Shown: positions 45,277-54,979, numbered from the stretch's first letter. The stretch is DNA of 64,000 nucleotides from Pseudomonas chlororaphis subsp. aurantiaca (GCF_013466605.1 NZ_CP059162.1:1550001-1614000), one strand, 5' to 3'. Made by a program: numbers and translations. Notes: generated from the letters alone by a model not told the origin.

Positions 45277-46190
45277 GCCGCCTGACGATTGAAGCCAGCA
45301 CACCTTTGTGCCTGTTGCAGGACGCCGGTCGCTTTGGCGTGCGGCACCTGGGCGTGACCCAGGGTGGTGCGCTGGACTGGGTGTCGATGTCCTGGGCCAA
45401 CTGGCTGCTGGGCAACGTTTTGGATGCGCCGGTGATCGAGATCACCCTGGGCGGCTTCAGCGTGGTCGCCGAGGAGCTGTGCCTGCTGGCGCTGGCGGGC
45501 GCCGACCTGGGGGCCTTTATCGACGAGCGTCCGCTCAGCCCGGGGCGCAGTTTTATCCTGCAAAAAGGCCAGCGGCTGCGTTTCACCCAGCCGTATCTGG
45601 GGGCGCGGGCCTATCTGGCGGCGCCCGGTGGTTTCAATGCGCCCAAGGTGCTGGGCAGTTGCGCCAGCGTGGTCCGCGAGGAGCTGGGCGGGCTCGACGG
45701 GTTCGGCCGGCCGCTGGCCGAGGGTGCGCGGCTGGAGTATTCCGGGGCGGGGGTGAACCTCAAGGCGTTGTCGGGCAAGCAACTGCCGGACCTGCAATCG
45801 AAGGCACCGCTGGAGGTGATTCTCGGGGCGCAGATCGGCCAGTTCAGCGGGCAGAGCCTGTTCGATGCCTTCAACAGTGACTGGACCCTGGACAGCCGCG
45901 CCGACCGCATGGGCATGCGCCTGCTGGGGCCGCAATTGCGTTATCAAGGGGCGCCGATGATCTCCGAGGGCATTCCCCTGGGGGCGATCCAGGTGCCGCC
46001 GGACGGCCAGCCGATCGTGCTGCTCAACGACCGGCAGACCATTGGTGGTTATCCGCGGCTGGGAGCCTTGACGCCTCTGGCGCTGGCGCGGCTGGCGCAA
46101 TGCCTGCCGGGCAGCGAGGTGCGCCTGACACCGGTGGTGCAGGAGACGGCGTATCGGCAGCAGATCGAGTTTCTACGCGGTTTGGTGTGA
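45273..46190 (+). CDS. pxpC: 5-oxoprolinase subunit C (KipA-like)
   Basis: 305 aa. Biotin-dependent carboxyltransferase-like fold (allophanate hydrolase subunit 2). LQDAGRFGVRHLGVTQGGAL at the start and DSRADRMGMRLLGP inside are signature sequences. Last gene of the unit; a REP pair follows. Confidence 0.93.
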   Translation: MSRLTIEASTPLCLLQDAGRFGVRHLGVTQGGALDWVSMSWANWLLGNVLDAPVIEITLGGFSVVAEELCLLALAGADLGAFIDERPLSPGRSFILQKGQRLRFTQPYLGARAYLAAPGGFNAPKVLGSCASVVREELGGLDGFGRPLAEGARLEYSGAGVNLKALSGKQLPDLQSKAPLEVILGAQIGQFSGQSLFDAFNSDWTLDSRADRMGMRLLGPQLRYQGAPMISEGIPLGAIQVPPDGQPIVLLNDRQTIGGYPRLGALTPLALARLAQCLPGSEVRLTPVVQETAYRQQIEFLRGLV

Positions 46191-46203
46191 CACGGAGCAA
46201 TAC

Positions 46204-46307
46204 CTGTAGCCGCTGCCGCAGGCTGCGATAAGGCCCGAAGGGCCTTCAAGCGGACTCAAGAGCGCGTCTGCTTCGCAGCCGATCGCAGCCTGCGGCAGCG
46301 GCTACAG
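46204..46307. repeat. REP-type inverted pair (copy 4)
   Basis: Both arms match copy 1 exactly over the core, between the convergent pxpC and vWA genes. A smaller hairpin (AAGGCCCGAAGGGCCTT) lies inside. Confidence 0.88.
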
Positions 46308-46327
46308 GGATCGCGTTGGACAGGATC

Positions 46328-47506
46328 CTACTTGGAGAGAAACCGCATCCCTTCTTCCAGGCCGCGCAAGGTCAGCGGGTACATCTGGTCTTCGATCAGC
46401 TCGCGCACGATGTTGGTCGAGGCGGTGTAGCCCCAGGTGTCTTTCGGGTAGGGGTTGATCCAGATGAGCTTCTTGTACTTCTCCATGAAGCGCTGCATCC
46501 ACACATAACCGGCTTCTTCGTTCCAGTGCTCGACGCTGCCGCCGGCCTGGGTGATTTCGTAAGGCGCCATGGCGGCATCGCCGACGAAGATCACTTTGTA
46601 GTCGGCACCGTACTTGTGCAGCACGTCCTGGGTCGAGGTGCGTTCCGAGCCGCGGCGCAGGTTGTTCTTCCACACCGACTCATAGATGAAGTTGTGGAAG
46701 TAGTAGTACTCCAGGTGCTTGAACTCGGTCTTGCAGGCCGAGAACAGCTCCTCGCAGATCTTCACGTGGGCATCCATCGAGCCGCCGATATCGAACAGCA
46801 ACAGCAGCTTGATGCTGTTGCGCCGTTCCGGGCGCATCTGGATGTTCAGCAGGCCGGCGTCGCGGGCGGTGTGGTCGATGGTGCCATCGATGTCCAGCTC
46901 GTCCGCCGCGCCCTGGCGGGCGAATTTGCGCAGGCGGCGCAGGGCCACCTTGATGTTGCGGGTGCCCAGTTCCACCGAGTCGTCGAGGTTCTTGTACTCG
47001 CGCTGGTCCCAGACCTTGACCGCCTTGCCCTGGCGCTTGCCGGCGTCGCCGACGCGGATGCCTTCCGGGTTGAAGCCACCGGAGCCGAAGGGGCTGGTGC
47101 CGCCGGTGCCGATCCACTTGTTGCCGCCGGCGTGGCGTTCCTTCTGTTCTTCCAGGCGTTTCTTGAACTCTTCGATCAGCTTGTCCAGGCCGCCGAGGGA
47201 CTGGATCTGCGCCCGTTCCTCATCGCTCAGCGAGCGCTCGAACTCCTTGCGCAGCCAATCCTCGGGGATCAGCGCCTGCAGGTGGTCGTCGAGTTTCTCC
47301 AGGCCGTTGAAGTAGGCGCCGAACGCACGGTCGAACTTGTCGAAGTGCCGCTCGTCCTTCACCAGGATCGCCCGGGACAGGTAATAGAACTCGTCCATGT
47401 CGGCGAAGGTCACGCGCTGCTTGAGCGCGTTGATCAGGTCGAGCAGCTCGCGCACCGACACCGGAACCTTGGCGGCACGCATTTCATTGAACAGGTTGAG
47501 CAGCAT
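46328..47506 (-). CDS. von Willebrand factor A domain protein (CoxE-like)
   Basis: 392 aa. N-terminal helical region, Gly-rich linker (GTGGTSPFGSGGFNPEG), then the vWA domain from about residue 200. The MIDAS motif reads DIGGSM instead of DxSxS. Such proteins work with MoxR ATPases as chaperones for metal-cofactor or complex assembly; substrate unknown. Downstream of the MoxR gene by 12 bp. Confidence 0.87.
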   Translation of the reverse strand: MLLNLFNEMRAAKVPVSVRELLDLINALKQRVTFADMDEFYYLSRAILVKDERHFDKFDRAFGAYFNGLEKLDDHLQALIPEDWLRKEFERSLSDEERAQIQSLGGLDKLIEEFKKRLEEQKERHAGGNKWIGTGGTSPFGSGGFNPEGIRVGDAGKRQGKAVKVWDQREYKNLDDSVELGTRNIKVALRRLRKFARQGAADELDIDGTIDHTARDAGLLNIQMRPERRNSIKLLLLFDIGGSMDAHVKICEELFSACKTEFKHLEYYYFHNFIYESVWKNNLRRGSERTSTQDVLHKYGADYKVIFVGDAAMAPYEITQAGGSVEHWNEEAGYVWMQRFMEKYKKLIWINPYPKDTWGYTASTNIVRELIEDQMYPLTLRGLEEGMRFLSK

Positions 47507-47518
47507 GACAATGCCCTC

Positions 47519-48364
47519 TCAGCGGGTGCCGCGACGGCTCATGAACGCCAGGCGTTCCAGCAGTTGCACATCCTGCTCGTTCTTCACCAGGGCGCCGGCC
47601 AGCGGCGGGATGGCCTTGGTCGGATCGCGTTCGCGCAGCACCGCTTCGCCGATGTTGTCGGCCATCAGCAGCTTGAGCCAGTCCACCAGCTCGGAGGTCG
47701 AAGGCTTCTTCTTCAGGCCCGGCACCTTGCGCACGTCGAAGAACACGTCCAGCGCTTCGCTGACCAGGTCCTTCTTGATGTCCGGGTAGTGCACGTCGAC
47801 GATTTTCTGCAGGGTGGTGCGGTCGGGGAAGGCGATGTAGTGGAAGAAGCAGCGGCGCAGGAAAGCGTCCGGCAGCTCTTTCTCGTTGTTGGAGGTAATG
47901 ATGATGATCGGGCGCTGCTTGGCTTTGATGGTCTCGTCGATTTCGTAGACGTAGAACTCCATCTTGTCGAGTTCCTGCAACAGGTCGTTGGGGAACTCGA
48001 TGTCGGCCTTGTCGATTTCGTCGATCAGCAGGATCACCCGCTCCTCGGATTCGAAGGCCTCCCACAGCTTGCCTTTCTTCAGGTAGTTGCGGATGTCATG
48101 CACCTTGTCCACGCCCAACTGCGAATCGCGCAGGCGGCTCACCGCGTCGTACTCGTACAGGCCCTGGTGGGCCTTGGTGGTGGACTTGATGTGCCAGGTG
48201 ATCAGCTTGGCACCGAAGGACTCGGCCAGTTGCTCGGCGAGCATGGTCTTGCCGGTGCCCGGTTCGCCCTTGACCAGCAGCGGCCGCTCCAGGGTGATGG
48301 CGGCATTGACTGCCAGCTTCAGGTCATCGGTGGCGACGTACGCGCTGGTGCCTTCGAACTTCAT
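47519..48364 (-). CDS. MoxR-family AAA+ ATPase
   Basis: 281 aa. Walker A GEPGTGKTML, Walker B ERVILLIDEIDKAD, and sensor region IIIITSNNEKELPDAFLRRC. Start ATG 48364 with GAGGAA upstream; the TTG just before it is not needed. Paired with the vWA gene, the usual MoxR-vWA arrangement. Confidence 0.9.
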   Translation of the reverse strand: MKFEGTSAYVATDDLKLAVNAAITLERPLLVKGEPGTGKTMLAEQLAESFGAKLITWHIKSTTKAHQGLYEYDAVSRLRDSQLGVDKVHDIRNYLKKGKLWEAFESEERVILLIDEIDKADIEFPNDLLQELDKMEFYVYEIDETIKAKQRPIIIITSNNEKELPDAFLRRCFFHYIAFPDRTTLQKIVDVHYPDIKKDLVSEALDVFFDVRKVPGLKKKPSTSELVDWLKLLMADNIGEAVLRERDPTKAIPPLAGALVKNEQDVQLLERLAFMSRRGTR

Positions 48365-48466
48365 CTGCAATTCCTCGAACGGTAACGCCGACGTGCATCG
48401 AGCAGGTCGGAAGAATAAAACACGAATGGCCGACTATAGCGCGGGGCCCGGTCGACTGTGAACGCA

Positions 48467-48497
48467 GACGCCCCATTCAGTCTCTGAATGGGGCGTC
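48467..48497. terminator. 14-bp perfect hairpin
   Basis: GACGCCCCATTCAG TCT CTGAATGGGGCGTC. Very stable, ten bases beyond the DUF748 stop in the direction of transcription. No T-run; probably an RNA 3'-end structure. Confidence 0.55.
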
Positions 48498-48507
48498 ACA
48501 TGGTGAC

Positions 48508-49581
48508 TCAGTCAGTGGATGGCTTGGGGCGCTCATACTGGGCATTGAAGGCCTCGATGAAACCATTACGTAAAATCTGCAAAAAAGCCTGGAATGCGCT
48601 GACATCACGCTGATGTACGCTGCCTTTGAGTTCGACCCGGGTGGCGAACTGGTTTTTTTCCTGGTTTTTCAGCACGGTTTCGCTGCCCCCCACCAGGGCT
48701 TCCCAGATCGAGCGGAATATCCCCTTGTCCTTGCTCTCGACATCCTGCCGCCAGTTGAACACATCGACATCGCGCAACAGCGGCTTGATGTAGCCAGTGA
48801 GCTGGCCCTTGTTGGCCTCGGCTTCGATCACCAGGTCACCGTGGCCGGCGTTGAAGTCGAATTTGCCATAGGCGCCGGCGAAGTCGTTCAAGCGCTTGAG
48901 TTCGATATCCCGCACGCGCAGGCGGAACTCGAAGTCCTGGAAGTCGCTCAGCGGGTCGAAGGTGGCGTTGGTTTCCAGGGGCGCATGGCCCAGCAGCAGG
49001 GCCTTGCCTTCGAGGCGGGCGTCGCGTTTGCCCTGGGTGTCGACCACATTGGTCAGGTTGTAGGCGCTGGCGTTGACCTGGGTGGCGCTCATGTTCACCG
49101 GCGGTTTGGAGTTGAAGTTACGGAAACTGATCTTGCCGTCGCTGACCTGTACTTCGTTGAGGGTGATGGGCAGCAGCTTGTTCAGCTGGGCCCGCCAGTC
49201 GGTGCCTTCGCCGGTTTGCGAGTTCTTTTTGTTGGAACCGTCGACGAAGTTGACCTGCGGCCCGACAAATTGCACTTCGGCCACCACCGCCTGGTCGTAC
49301 CACAGGGAGTGCCAGCTCACCGACAGATCGACCAGCGGTGCATTGACGAACGGCACCGGCACCTTGCCGTCGACCTTGACGATTTTCAGACCATTGATCC
49401 GGTAGGCACCGCGCCACAGGGCCAGGTCGACATCGGCGATCTGGCCGCGGTAGTCGCCCATATTGGCGAGCCGGTCATTGAGGTAGTCGCGCACCAGATA
49501 GGGCAGGGCGATGTGCAGGGCGACCAGCAGCACCAGCACCCCGGAGAGGGTCCACAGAGGCCAGCTATAGCGACGTTTCAT
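48508..49581 (-). CDS. DUF748 (AsmA-like) envelope protein
   Basis: 357 aa. N-terminal membrane anchor (WPLWTLSGVLVLLVALHIAL), then a periplasmic beta-rich domain with TQVNASAYNLTN and LKRLNDFAGAYGKFDF, found in DUF748 proteins. The fold resembles AsmA-type lipid-transfer or scaffold proteins; role not proven. Start ATG 49581 with GGAG about 10 nt upstream. Confidence 0.8.
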   Translation of the reverse strand: MKRRYSWPLWTLSGVLVLLVALHIALPYLVRDYLNDRLANMGDYRGQIADVDLALWRGAYRINGLKIVKVDGKVPVPFVNAPLVDLSVSWHSLWYDQAVVAEVQFVGPQVNFVDGSNKKNSQTGEGTDWRAQLNKLLPITLNEVQVSDGKISFRNFNSKPPVNMSATQVNASAYNLTNVVDTQGKRDARLEGKALLLGHAPLETNATFDPLSDFQDFEFRLRVRDIELKRLNDFAGAYGKFDFNAGHGDLVIEAEANKGQLTGYIKPLLRDVDVFNWRQDVESKDKGIFRSIWEALVGGSETVLKNQEKNQFATRVELKGSVHQRDVSAFQAFLQILRNGFIEAFNAQYERPKPSTD

Positions 49582-49714
49582 GAGCAAGAGTCTCCAGCCA
49601 TGTGCCTTATAGCGATTGACTCCCTGGCATTGCAGTCGTTCGTCCCGACTGGACGCTCATGGGTGCGAGGCATACCCTTGGACACTTCCTTTCACGCTGT
49701 ACAAGGACCCAGCC

Positions 49715-50689
49715 ATGAGCCGCATTTTCGTCGACAACGCCCATTCCATTGGCAATACGCCGCTGGTGCAGATCAACCGCATCGCGCCCCGCGGCGTCAC
49801 CATCCTGGCCAAGATCGAAGGGCGCAACCCGGGTTATTCGGTGAAGTGCCGGATCGGCGCGAACATGATCTGGGACGCGGAAAGCAGCGGCAAACTCAAG
49901 CCGGGCATGACCATCATCGAGCCGACCTCGGGTAACACCGGCATTGGCCTGGCATTCGTCGCCGCGGCCCGTGGCTACAGGCTGGTCCTGACCATGCCGG
50001 CTTCGATGAGCATCGAGCGGCGCAAGGTGCTCAAGGCCCTGGGGGCCGAGCTGGTGTTGACCGAGCCGGCCAAGGGCATGAAAGGCGCGATCGAGAAGGC
50101 CGCGCAAATCCTTGCCAGCGATCCTGAAAAATATTTCATGCCACAGCAGTTCGATAACCCGGCCAACCCGGCGATCCACGAGAAAACCACCGGTCCGGAG
50201 ATCTGGAATGACACCGATGGCGCCGTGGACGTGCTGGTGGCCGGCGTCGGCACCGGCGGCACCATCACCGGGGTTTCCCGCTACATCAAGAAGACCCAGG
50301 GCAAACCTATCCTGTCGGTGGCGGTGGAGCCGAGCGTGTCGCCGGTGATCACCCAGAAACTGGCCGGCGAAGAGATCAAGCCCAGCCCGCACAAGATCCA
50401 GGGCATCGGTGCCGGTTTTGTGCCGAGCAACCTCGACCTGTCGATGGTCGACCGGGTCGAGCTGGTCAGCGACGAGGAGTCCAAGGCCATGGCCCTGCGC
50501 CTGATGCAGGAGGAGGGGATCCTCTGTGGCATTTCCTGCGGCGCGGCGATGGCGGTGGCGGTGCGCCTGGCGGAAACTCCCGAGATGCAGGGCAAGACCA
50601 TAGTGGTGGTGCTGCCGGATTCGGGTGAGCGTTACCTGTCGAGCATGCTGTTCAGCGACCTGTTCACCGAACAGGAAAACCAGCAGTAA
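49715..50689 (+). CDS. cysK: Cysteine synthase A (O-acetylserine sulfhydrylase)
   Basis: 324 aa. PLP enzyme: Lys in [21 protein letters not shown] substrate loop and GTGGTITG phosphate loop. Makes cysteine from O-acetylserine and sulfide. Start ATG 49715 ([16 protein letters not shown]); the longer open frame upstream is unsupported. Confidence 0.95.
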   Translation: MSRIFVDNAHSIGNTPLVQINRIAPRGVTILAKIEGRNPGYSVKCRIGANMIWDAESSGKLKPGMTIIEPTSGNTGIGLAFVAAARGYRLVLTMPASMSIERRKVLKALGAELVLTEPAKGMKGAIEKAAQILASDPEKYFMPQQFDNPANPAIHEKTTGPEIWNDTDGAVDVLVAGVGTGGTITGVSRYIKKTQGKPILSVAVEPSVSPVITQKLAGEEIKPSPHKIQGIGAGFVPSNLDLSMVDRVELVSDEESKAMALRLMQEEGILCGISCGAAMAVAVRLAETPEMQGKTIVVVLPDSGERYLSSMLFSDLFTEQENQQ

Positions 50690-50949
50690 GGTTGAGGGCA
50701 GGCTCCGCAGGAGCCGGCTTACCGGCGATCGAAGGTACGGCGGCTGCGGCTGCTGGGCAGATTGCAATTGTCCTGACATGCATCAGCCGGCGTTCAGCCG
50801 GGGTGTGTTAATTAGCGTTTTATTGCACGACTGTTAACACTGATTGTCGGTTTGTGCGGGTTTTTCCAGGGGCCAGGAGTGTTTATCATGGCCGGCTGCC
50901 ATGCCGGATGAATGCTGCCCCGCTGGTAACTATTTCAAGGAGATATTGC

Positions 50950-51888
50950 ATGAGCCTTTCGTTTGCCGCCAAGTCCGCGGTATTGCTGCTATTCATCGGC
51001 AGCACTCTCTACGTGCATTTACGCGGTAAGGCTCGACTGCCGGTGCTGCGTCAGTTCGTCAACCATTCGGCGCTGTTCGCTCCTTATAACGCCTTGATGT
51101 ACCTGTTTTCCGGCGTGCCTTCCAAGCCTTACCTGGACCGCAGCAAGTTCCCCGAACTGGATGTGCTCAAGGACAACTGGGAAGTGATCCGCAACGAAGC
51201 CATGCACCTGTTCGACGAGGGTTACATCCGCGCCGCCGAGAAGAACAACGACGCCGGTTTCGGTTCGTTCTTCAAGAAGGGCTGGAAGCGTTTCTACCTC
51301 AAGTGGTACGACAAACCGCTGCCATCGGCCGAATTGCTGTGCCCGAAGACCGTTGAACTGGTCAGCCGTATTCCCAACGTCAAGGGCGCGATGTTCGCCC
51401 TGCTGCCCGGTGGCAGCCACCTGAACCCGCACCGTGATCCGTTCGCCGGCTCCTTGCGTTATCACCTGGGCCTGTCCACGCCGAACTCCGACGATTGCCG
51501 GATTTTCGTCGACGGCCAGGTCTACGCCTGGCGCGATGGCGAAGACGTGATGTTCGACGAAACCTACGTGCACTGGGTGAAGAACGAGACCGACAAGACC
51601 CGGGTCATCCTGTTCTGCGACATCGAGCGTCCGCTGAGCAATCCGCTGATGACCCGTATCAACCGCTGGATCAGCGGCTGGCTGGGGCGTGCCACCGCGC
51701 CGCAGAACCTCGACGACGAGCGCGTCGGTGGGATCAACCAGGCCTATGCCTGGAGCAAGCGCTTCAGCGACCGCATCAGTGGTGTGGTCAAGCAATGGAA
51801 ACGCCGCAATCCGAAGCTCTACCGGGTCATGCGTCCGGTGCTGGCGGTAGTGGTCCTGACCGCCCTGGGCTACTGGCTGTTCGGATAA
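50950..51888 (+). CDS. lpxO: Lipid A hydroxylase LpxO (Asp/Asn beta-hydroxylase fold)
   Basis: 312 aa. Membrane segment near the start and another at the end (LAVVVLTALGYWLF). Fe(II)/2-oxoglutarate site: HLNPHRDPFAGSLRYHLG, second His in ETYVHWVKNE, 2OG-binding Arg in TRVILF. Adds a 2-hydroxyl to a secondary acyl chain of lipid A. AAGGAGAT upstream of ATG 50950. Confidence 0.9.
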   Translation: MSLSFAAKSAVLLLFIGSTLYVHLRGKARLPVLRQFVNHSALFAPYNALMYLFSGVPSKPYLDRSKFPELDVLKDNWEVIRNEAMHLFDEGYIRAAEKNNDAGFGSFFKKGWKRFYLKWYDKPLPSAELLCPKTVELVSRIPNVKGAMFALLPGGSHLNPHRDPFAGSLRYHLGLSTPNSDDCRIFVDGQVYAWRDGEDVMFDETYVHWVKNETDKTRVILFCDIERPLSNPLMTRINRWISGWLGRATAPQNLDDERVGGINQAYAWSKRFSDRISGVVKQWKRRNPKLYRVMRPVLAVVVLTALGYWLFG

Positions 51889-51970
51889 GGCGTTGCAATG
51901 AATATCGGGTGCTGGTTATAGTCGGCGCCCGGTGTATCAGATTCACCTTCCTCTTCAGAAAGATCAGCAC

Positions 51971-52135
51971 ATGCCTCATTCCCTCATCAACGCGGTAGTC
52001 GATTCAGCGGTCAACGCTGGCGTCGTGCCGTGCGGGAACCCGCAGCCTGTGCAGATCAGTCATTACCCCCCACCTGTCAGTAGCACGCCGGTGTGCGCCG
52101 TCGTATCACCGCCGGGCGTTGTCGTACGGGGCTGA
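51971..52135 (+). CDS. Possible small Cys/Pro protein, 54 aa
   Basis: Reads MPHSLINAVVDSAVNAGVVP then two Cys, a Pro-rich middle (SHYPPPVSSTPV) and a Val-rich end (SPPGVVVRG). Composition is ordered and unlike chance GC-rich frames, which favours a real gene. The binding site is weak (AGAAAGA). No known domain; not membrane-spanning, no clear signal peptide. Confidence 0.45.
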   Translation: MPHSLINAVVDSAVNAGVVPCGNPQPVQISHYPPPVSSTPVCAVVSPPGVVVRG

Positions 52136-52231
52136 TCAGCAACCTCTGCTGTTGCCCGCGCCCGCCAGAAAAAAACTACTGAATTTCAGCCTCGGCTGAG
52201 TTGGCTATTTGCCTGATTACAGGTGGTATTC

Positions 52232-53095
52232 ATGTTGCTCATAGCAAAAAAGTCCGCGCTTGCGGCGGCTTCCACGAGCCTGTTCGTCCTGCTCTGGAGC
52301 AGTGGGGCGATCTTCTCCAAATGGGGTCTGGCCCACGCCTCGCCCTTTGCCTTCCTGCTGTTCCGTTTCGCCATCGCCCTGTGCGGCCTGGTGCTGTTGA
52401 TTCCCTTGCTCAAGCTGCGTTTGCCCCGCGGGCGCAAGCCGATGCTGTACGCGGTGGCCACCGGGCTGGTGTTGCTGGGGGCGTATCAGATCTTCTATCT
52501 GCTGGCCCTGGACCTGAAGGTCACCCCGGGCGTGATGGCCACCATCATGGGGGTACAGCCGATCCTCACCGTGGTGATCATGGAGCGTCAGCGTTCCTGG
52601 AGTCGGATGTTCGGCCTGGCGCTGGGGTTGGCCGGGTTGATCATGGTGGTCTACCAGGGCATCGGCCTGGCCGGCATGTCGTTGGCCGGGATGCTCTTCG
52701 GCCTGCTGGCCCTGGTGAGCATGACCCTGGGCTCGATCATGCAGAAGCGCATCAGCGACAACCCGCTGGGCACCCTGCCGGTGCAATACCTGGCCGGGCT
52801 GTTGCTGTGCGCGCTGTTCGTGCCGTTCCAGCCGTTTCACTTCGAGCACAGCGTCGGCTTTATCGTCCCGGCGCTGTGGATGGGGCTGGTGGTCTCGGTG
52901 CTGGCGACCCTGCTGCTGTACCGGCTGATCGCTCGCGGCAATCTGGTGAATGTCACCAGCCTGTTCTACCTGGTGCCGGCAGTGACGGCCGTGATGGACT
53001 ACCTGTTCTTCGGTAATCGACTGGCGCTGCTGAGCGTGCTCGGCATGCTGTTGATCATCGTCGGGCTAGTGTTTGTGTTCCGCAAAAACAGCTGA
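52232..53095 (+). CDS. EamA/DMT-family transporter
   Basis: 287 aa, ten transmembrane helices in two EamA repeats. LWSSGAIFSKWGLAHASPFA near the start is the usual first-helix pattern. Start ATG 52232, with AGGTGG upstream. Followed by a strong terminator. Substrate unknown. Confidence 0.88.
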   Translation: MLLIAKKSALAAASTSLFVLLWSSGAIFSKWGLAHASPFAFLLFRFAIALCGLVLLIPLLKLRLPRGRKPMLYAVATGLVLLGAYQIFYLLALDLKVTPGVMATIMGVQPILTVVIMERQRSWSRMFGLALGLAGLIMVVYQGIGLAGMSLAGMLFGLLALVSMTLGSIMQKRISDNPLGTLPVQYLAGLLLCALFVPFQPFHFEHSVGFIVPALWMGLVVSVLATLLLYRLIARGNLVNVTSLFYLVPAVTAVMDYLFFGNRLALLSVLGMLLIIVGLVFVFRKNS

Positions 53096-53109
53096 TTCAG
53101 AAAGTGCCG

Positions 53110-53148
53110 GGCGCAGCTTTCGATTTGATCGAGGGCTGCGCCTTTTTT
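53110..53148 (+). terminator. Rho-independent terminator after EamA gene
   Basis: GGCGCAGC ... GCTGCGCC followed by six T's. Confidence 0.92.
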
Positions 53149-53328
53149 GTCTGGGACGCACCCTTCAGATTGAGCAGGACTGGCCGATAGCAATAGTGGC
53201 TCATTGCCATTAATTTGTATTCGCTTTTACCCTATTTGTTACTGTTTTGGGAATAGGACAAACCTTAAAAATTAAAGATTCCTTCTACACTGACGACATA
53301 CTCTTCAGGCCCAATGGAGAAAGTCAGA

Positions 53329-53715
53329 ATGAGTACCAAGCTGGTTTTGGCAGGTGTCGGCATGTTTCTAGGCTTGAGTGGAATCTGTTCCGCAGCCCCT
53401 CAAAGCATCCAGGGAACGATCTATTTTCACGGCAGCATCGTCGAGGAGCCTTGCACACCAAGCTCGACTGCCAATGGCGGGGCTGTATTGAGCCTGCGCC
53501 AGTGCCCACAACTGTCGCGGGGTAACGACATCCGGGTGCACGGTGTCGGTCCGTCGAGCACGGTGACGGCCGTCGGCCAGTCGCCGGTCAACGTCAAGCT
53601 GGTGACGGACAGCGGCAAGGACGGGCGCTACTACGATCAGCAATATGCGCTGGTCGATGGGGCAGGCAAACCGGTGAACTCGGGGACCTACCTGATTACC
53701 CTGACGTCGCCATGA
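53329..53715 (+). CDS. Small fimbrial-type secreted protein
   Basis: 128 aa. Signal peptide residues 1-22 (LSGICSAAP). The mature start QGTIYFHGSIVEEPCTPSS, the following LRQCP and the C-terminal YLITLTSP resemble a type 1 pilin-fold subunit. No chaperone or usher adjoins it. Start ATG 53329 (GGAG about 10 nt upstream) is favoured over ATG 53314. Confidence 0.75.
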   Translation: MSTKLVLAGVGMFLGLSGICSAAPQSIQGTIYFHGSIVEEPCTPSSTANGGAVLSLRQCPQLSRGNDIRVHGVGPSSTVTAVGQSPVNVKLVTDSGKDGRYYDQQYALVDGAGKPVNSGTYLITLTSP

Positions 53716-53811
53716 CGCAGGTATAGGCCAATGCCCAGCGCTAGAGCGCCGGGTATTGAATGGCCGTCACGGATGCCCCCGTTGTTGCTGGAGGCATGCC
53801 TTGACGAAGGC

Positions 53812-53846
53812 AAAAAAAAAAGACCGGCAAGTGTGCCTTGTCGGTC
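53812..53846 (-). terminator. Terminator of the autotransporter remnant
   Basis: On the minus strand: GACCGACAAG, loop, CTTGCCGGTC (one mismatch), then ten T's. It lies 50 bp after the broken gene's stop. Confidence 0.85.
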
Positions 53847-53895
53847 AATCCACAATACGCAGCGGCGGGGCCGCCGCTGCGTGATCAGTACAGGG

Positions 53896-54979
53896 TCAGA
53901 AGCGGTAGCTGGCGTTCAGGCTCAGGCCGTGTTCGCCGGCACCGCTGCCCAGTTGCCCGCTGTAGGCGGCGCCCAGGCTCAGCTCGGGAGTCCCCGGGTT
54001 TCCCCCCGGCTTCGACCACCGCGCTGTTGCGCGAGTAAGCCGCGCCTTCGGTGCGGAACGCATCGCTGCCGTCGAAACGGTGGGTGTTGGACGGCGTGAT
54101 GCCAGCCAGGGCGTGTTTCCAGCCGGCGCTGCCGAACACGGTCAGCAACTTACCGTTATCCAGCTGCTTGTCGGCGCTGGCGCGCAGACCCAGGGTGGAG
54201 AGCGTCTGCTCGTCCGACGCGTGCTTGGCGCGCAGGGCCGCGGGGCCGCCATCTTCCTTGAAGCCTTCGCTCTTGACCTGCACATAGGCCAGGTTGGCGA
54301 AGGGTTCCAGCTGTACCGAAGGGCTGAGGTCGAAGCGCCGGCCCAGCTCACCGAAGGCTTGCAGGGTATTGGCGTCATGCTTGGACTTCAGGTGGTCGCT
54401 GTAGCCGCCGTTCGCGCCGGCACCCAGTTGCAGGGTGCCGTTGCTGATCAGCATGCCGCCGTTGTAGGTGTTTTCGCCGGTGAGCACGGTGCCGCCGCCG
54501 ACTTTGGCCACGCCTAGGTCGGCAGCGATGATGCTGTCCTGGCTGTTGACCTGGCTGCCGTTCTTGACCAGCAGGGTGCCATTGCCGGCGCCGCCGACCA
54601 TCAGGCGCTTGTCGCTGGTCAGGGTGTCGCCCTGGGAGTAGGCTTGGGAGCCGCTTTTGAGGTTCAGGTCGGTGGAGCCGCCTTTGCCGACGATCAGGTC
54701 GCCGCCGGTGTTCAGGGTCGCGCCGTTGTTGAAGGTGGCCTTGCCCGTGGCGCCCTGTACGGTGCCCAGGGTGAAGCCGTCAGCGACGTTCAGCTTGCCG
54801 CTGCCGCCGACATTCAATTGGCCCAGGCCGTTGTTGGCGGTGCCAACGTTCAGGCTGCCGACCGTTCAGGCGCTGTCCAGTTGCGCGACCTGGTTGCTCA
54901 GCCCGGGGAGCGGTCGATCGATATTGACCGCCTCATTGCTGGCGGGAGCGCCGTTGCTCCAGTTACCACTGTGGTTTGG
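53896..54979 (-). pseudogene. Autotransporter (type V secretion) remnant
   Basis: About 360 codons with no signal peptide. Starts within the passenger (PNHSGNWSNGAPAS), meets an in-frame TGA at 54866-54868, then resumes passenger repeats (SLNVGTANNGLGQLNVGG). The passenger joins abruptly to the barrel (LGAGANGG then YSDHLKSKHDANTLQAFGEL), with the linker and part of the barrel missing. A frameshift at six C's (54002-54007) precedes the terminal SYRF, the Phe end of outer-membrane proteins. A non-functional relic. Confidence 0.85.

Noticed and set aside
22890..46307. CRISPR array from the recurring palindromes
   Set aside because: The copies are kilobases apart, arranged as inverted pairs, and have no spacers or cas genes.
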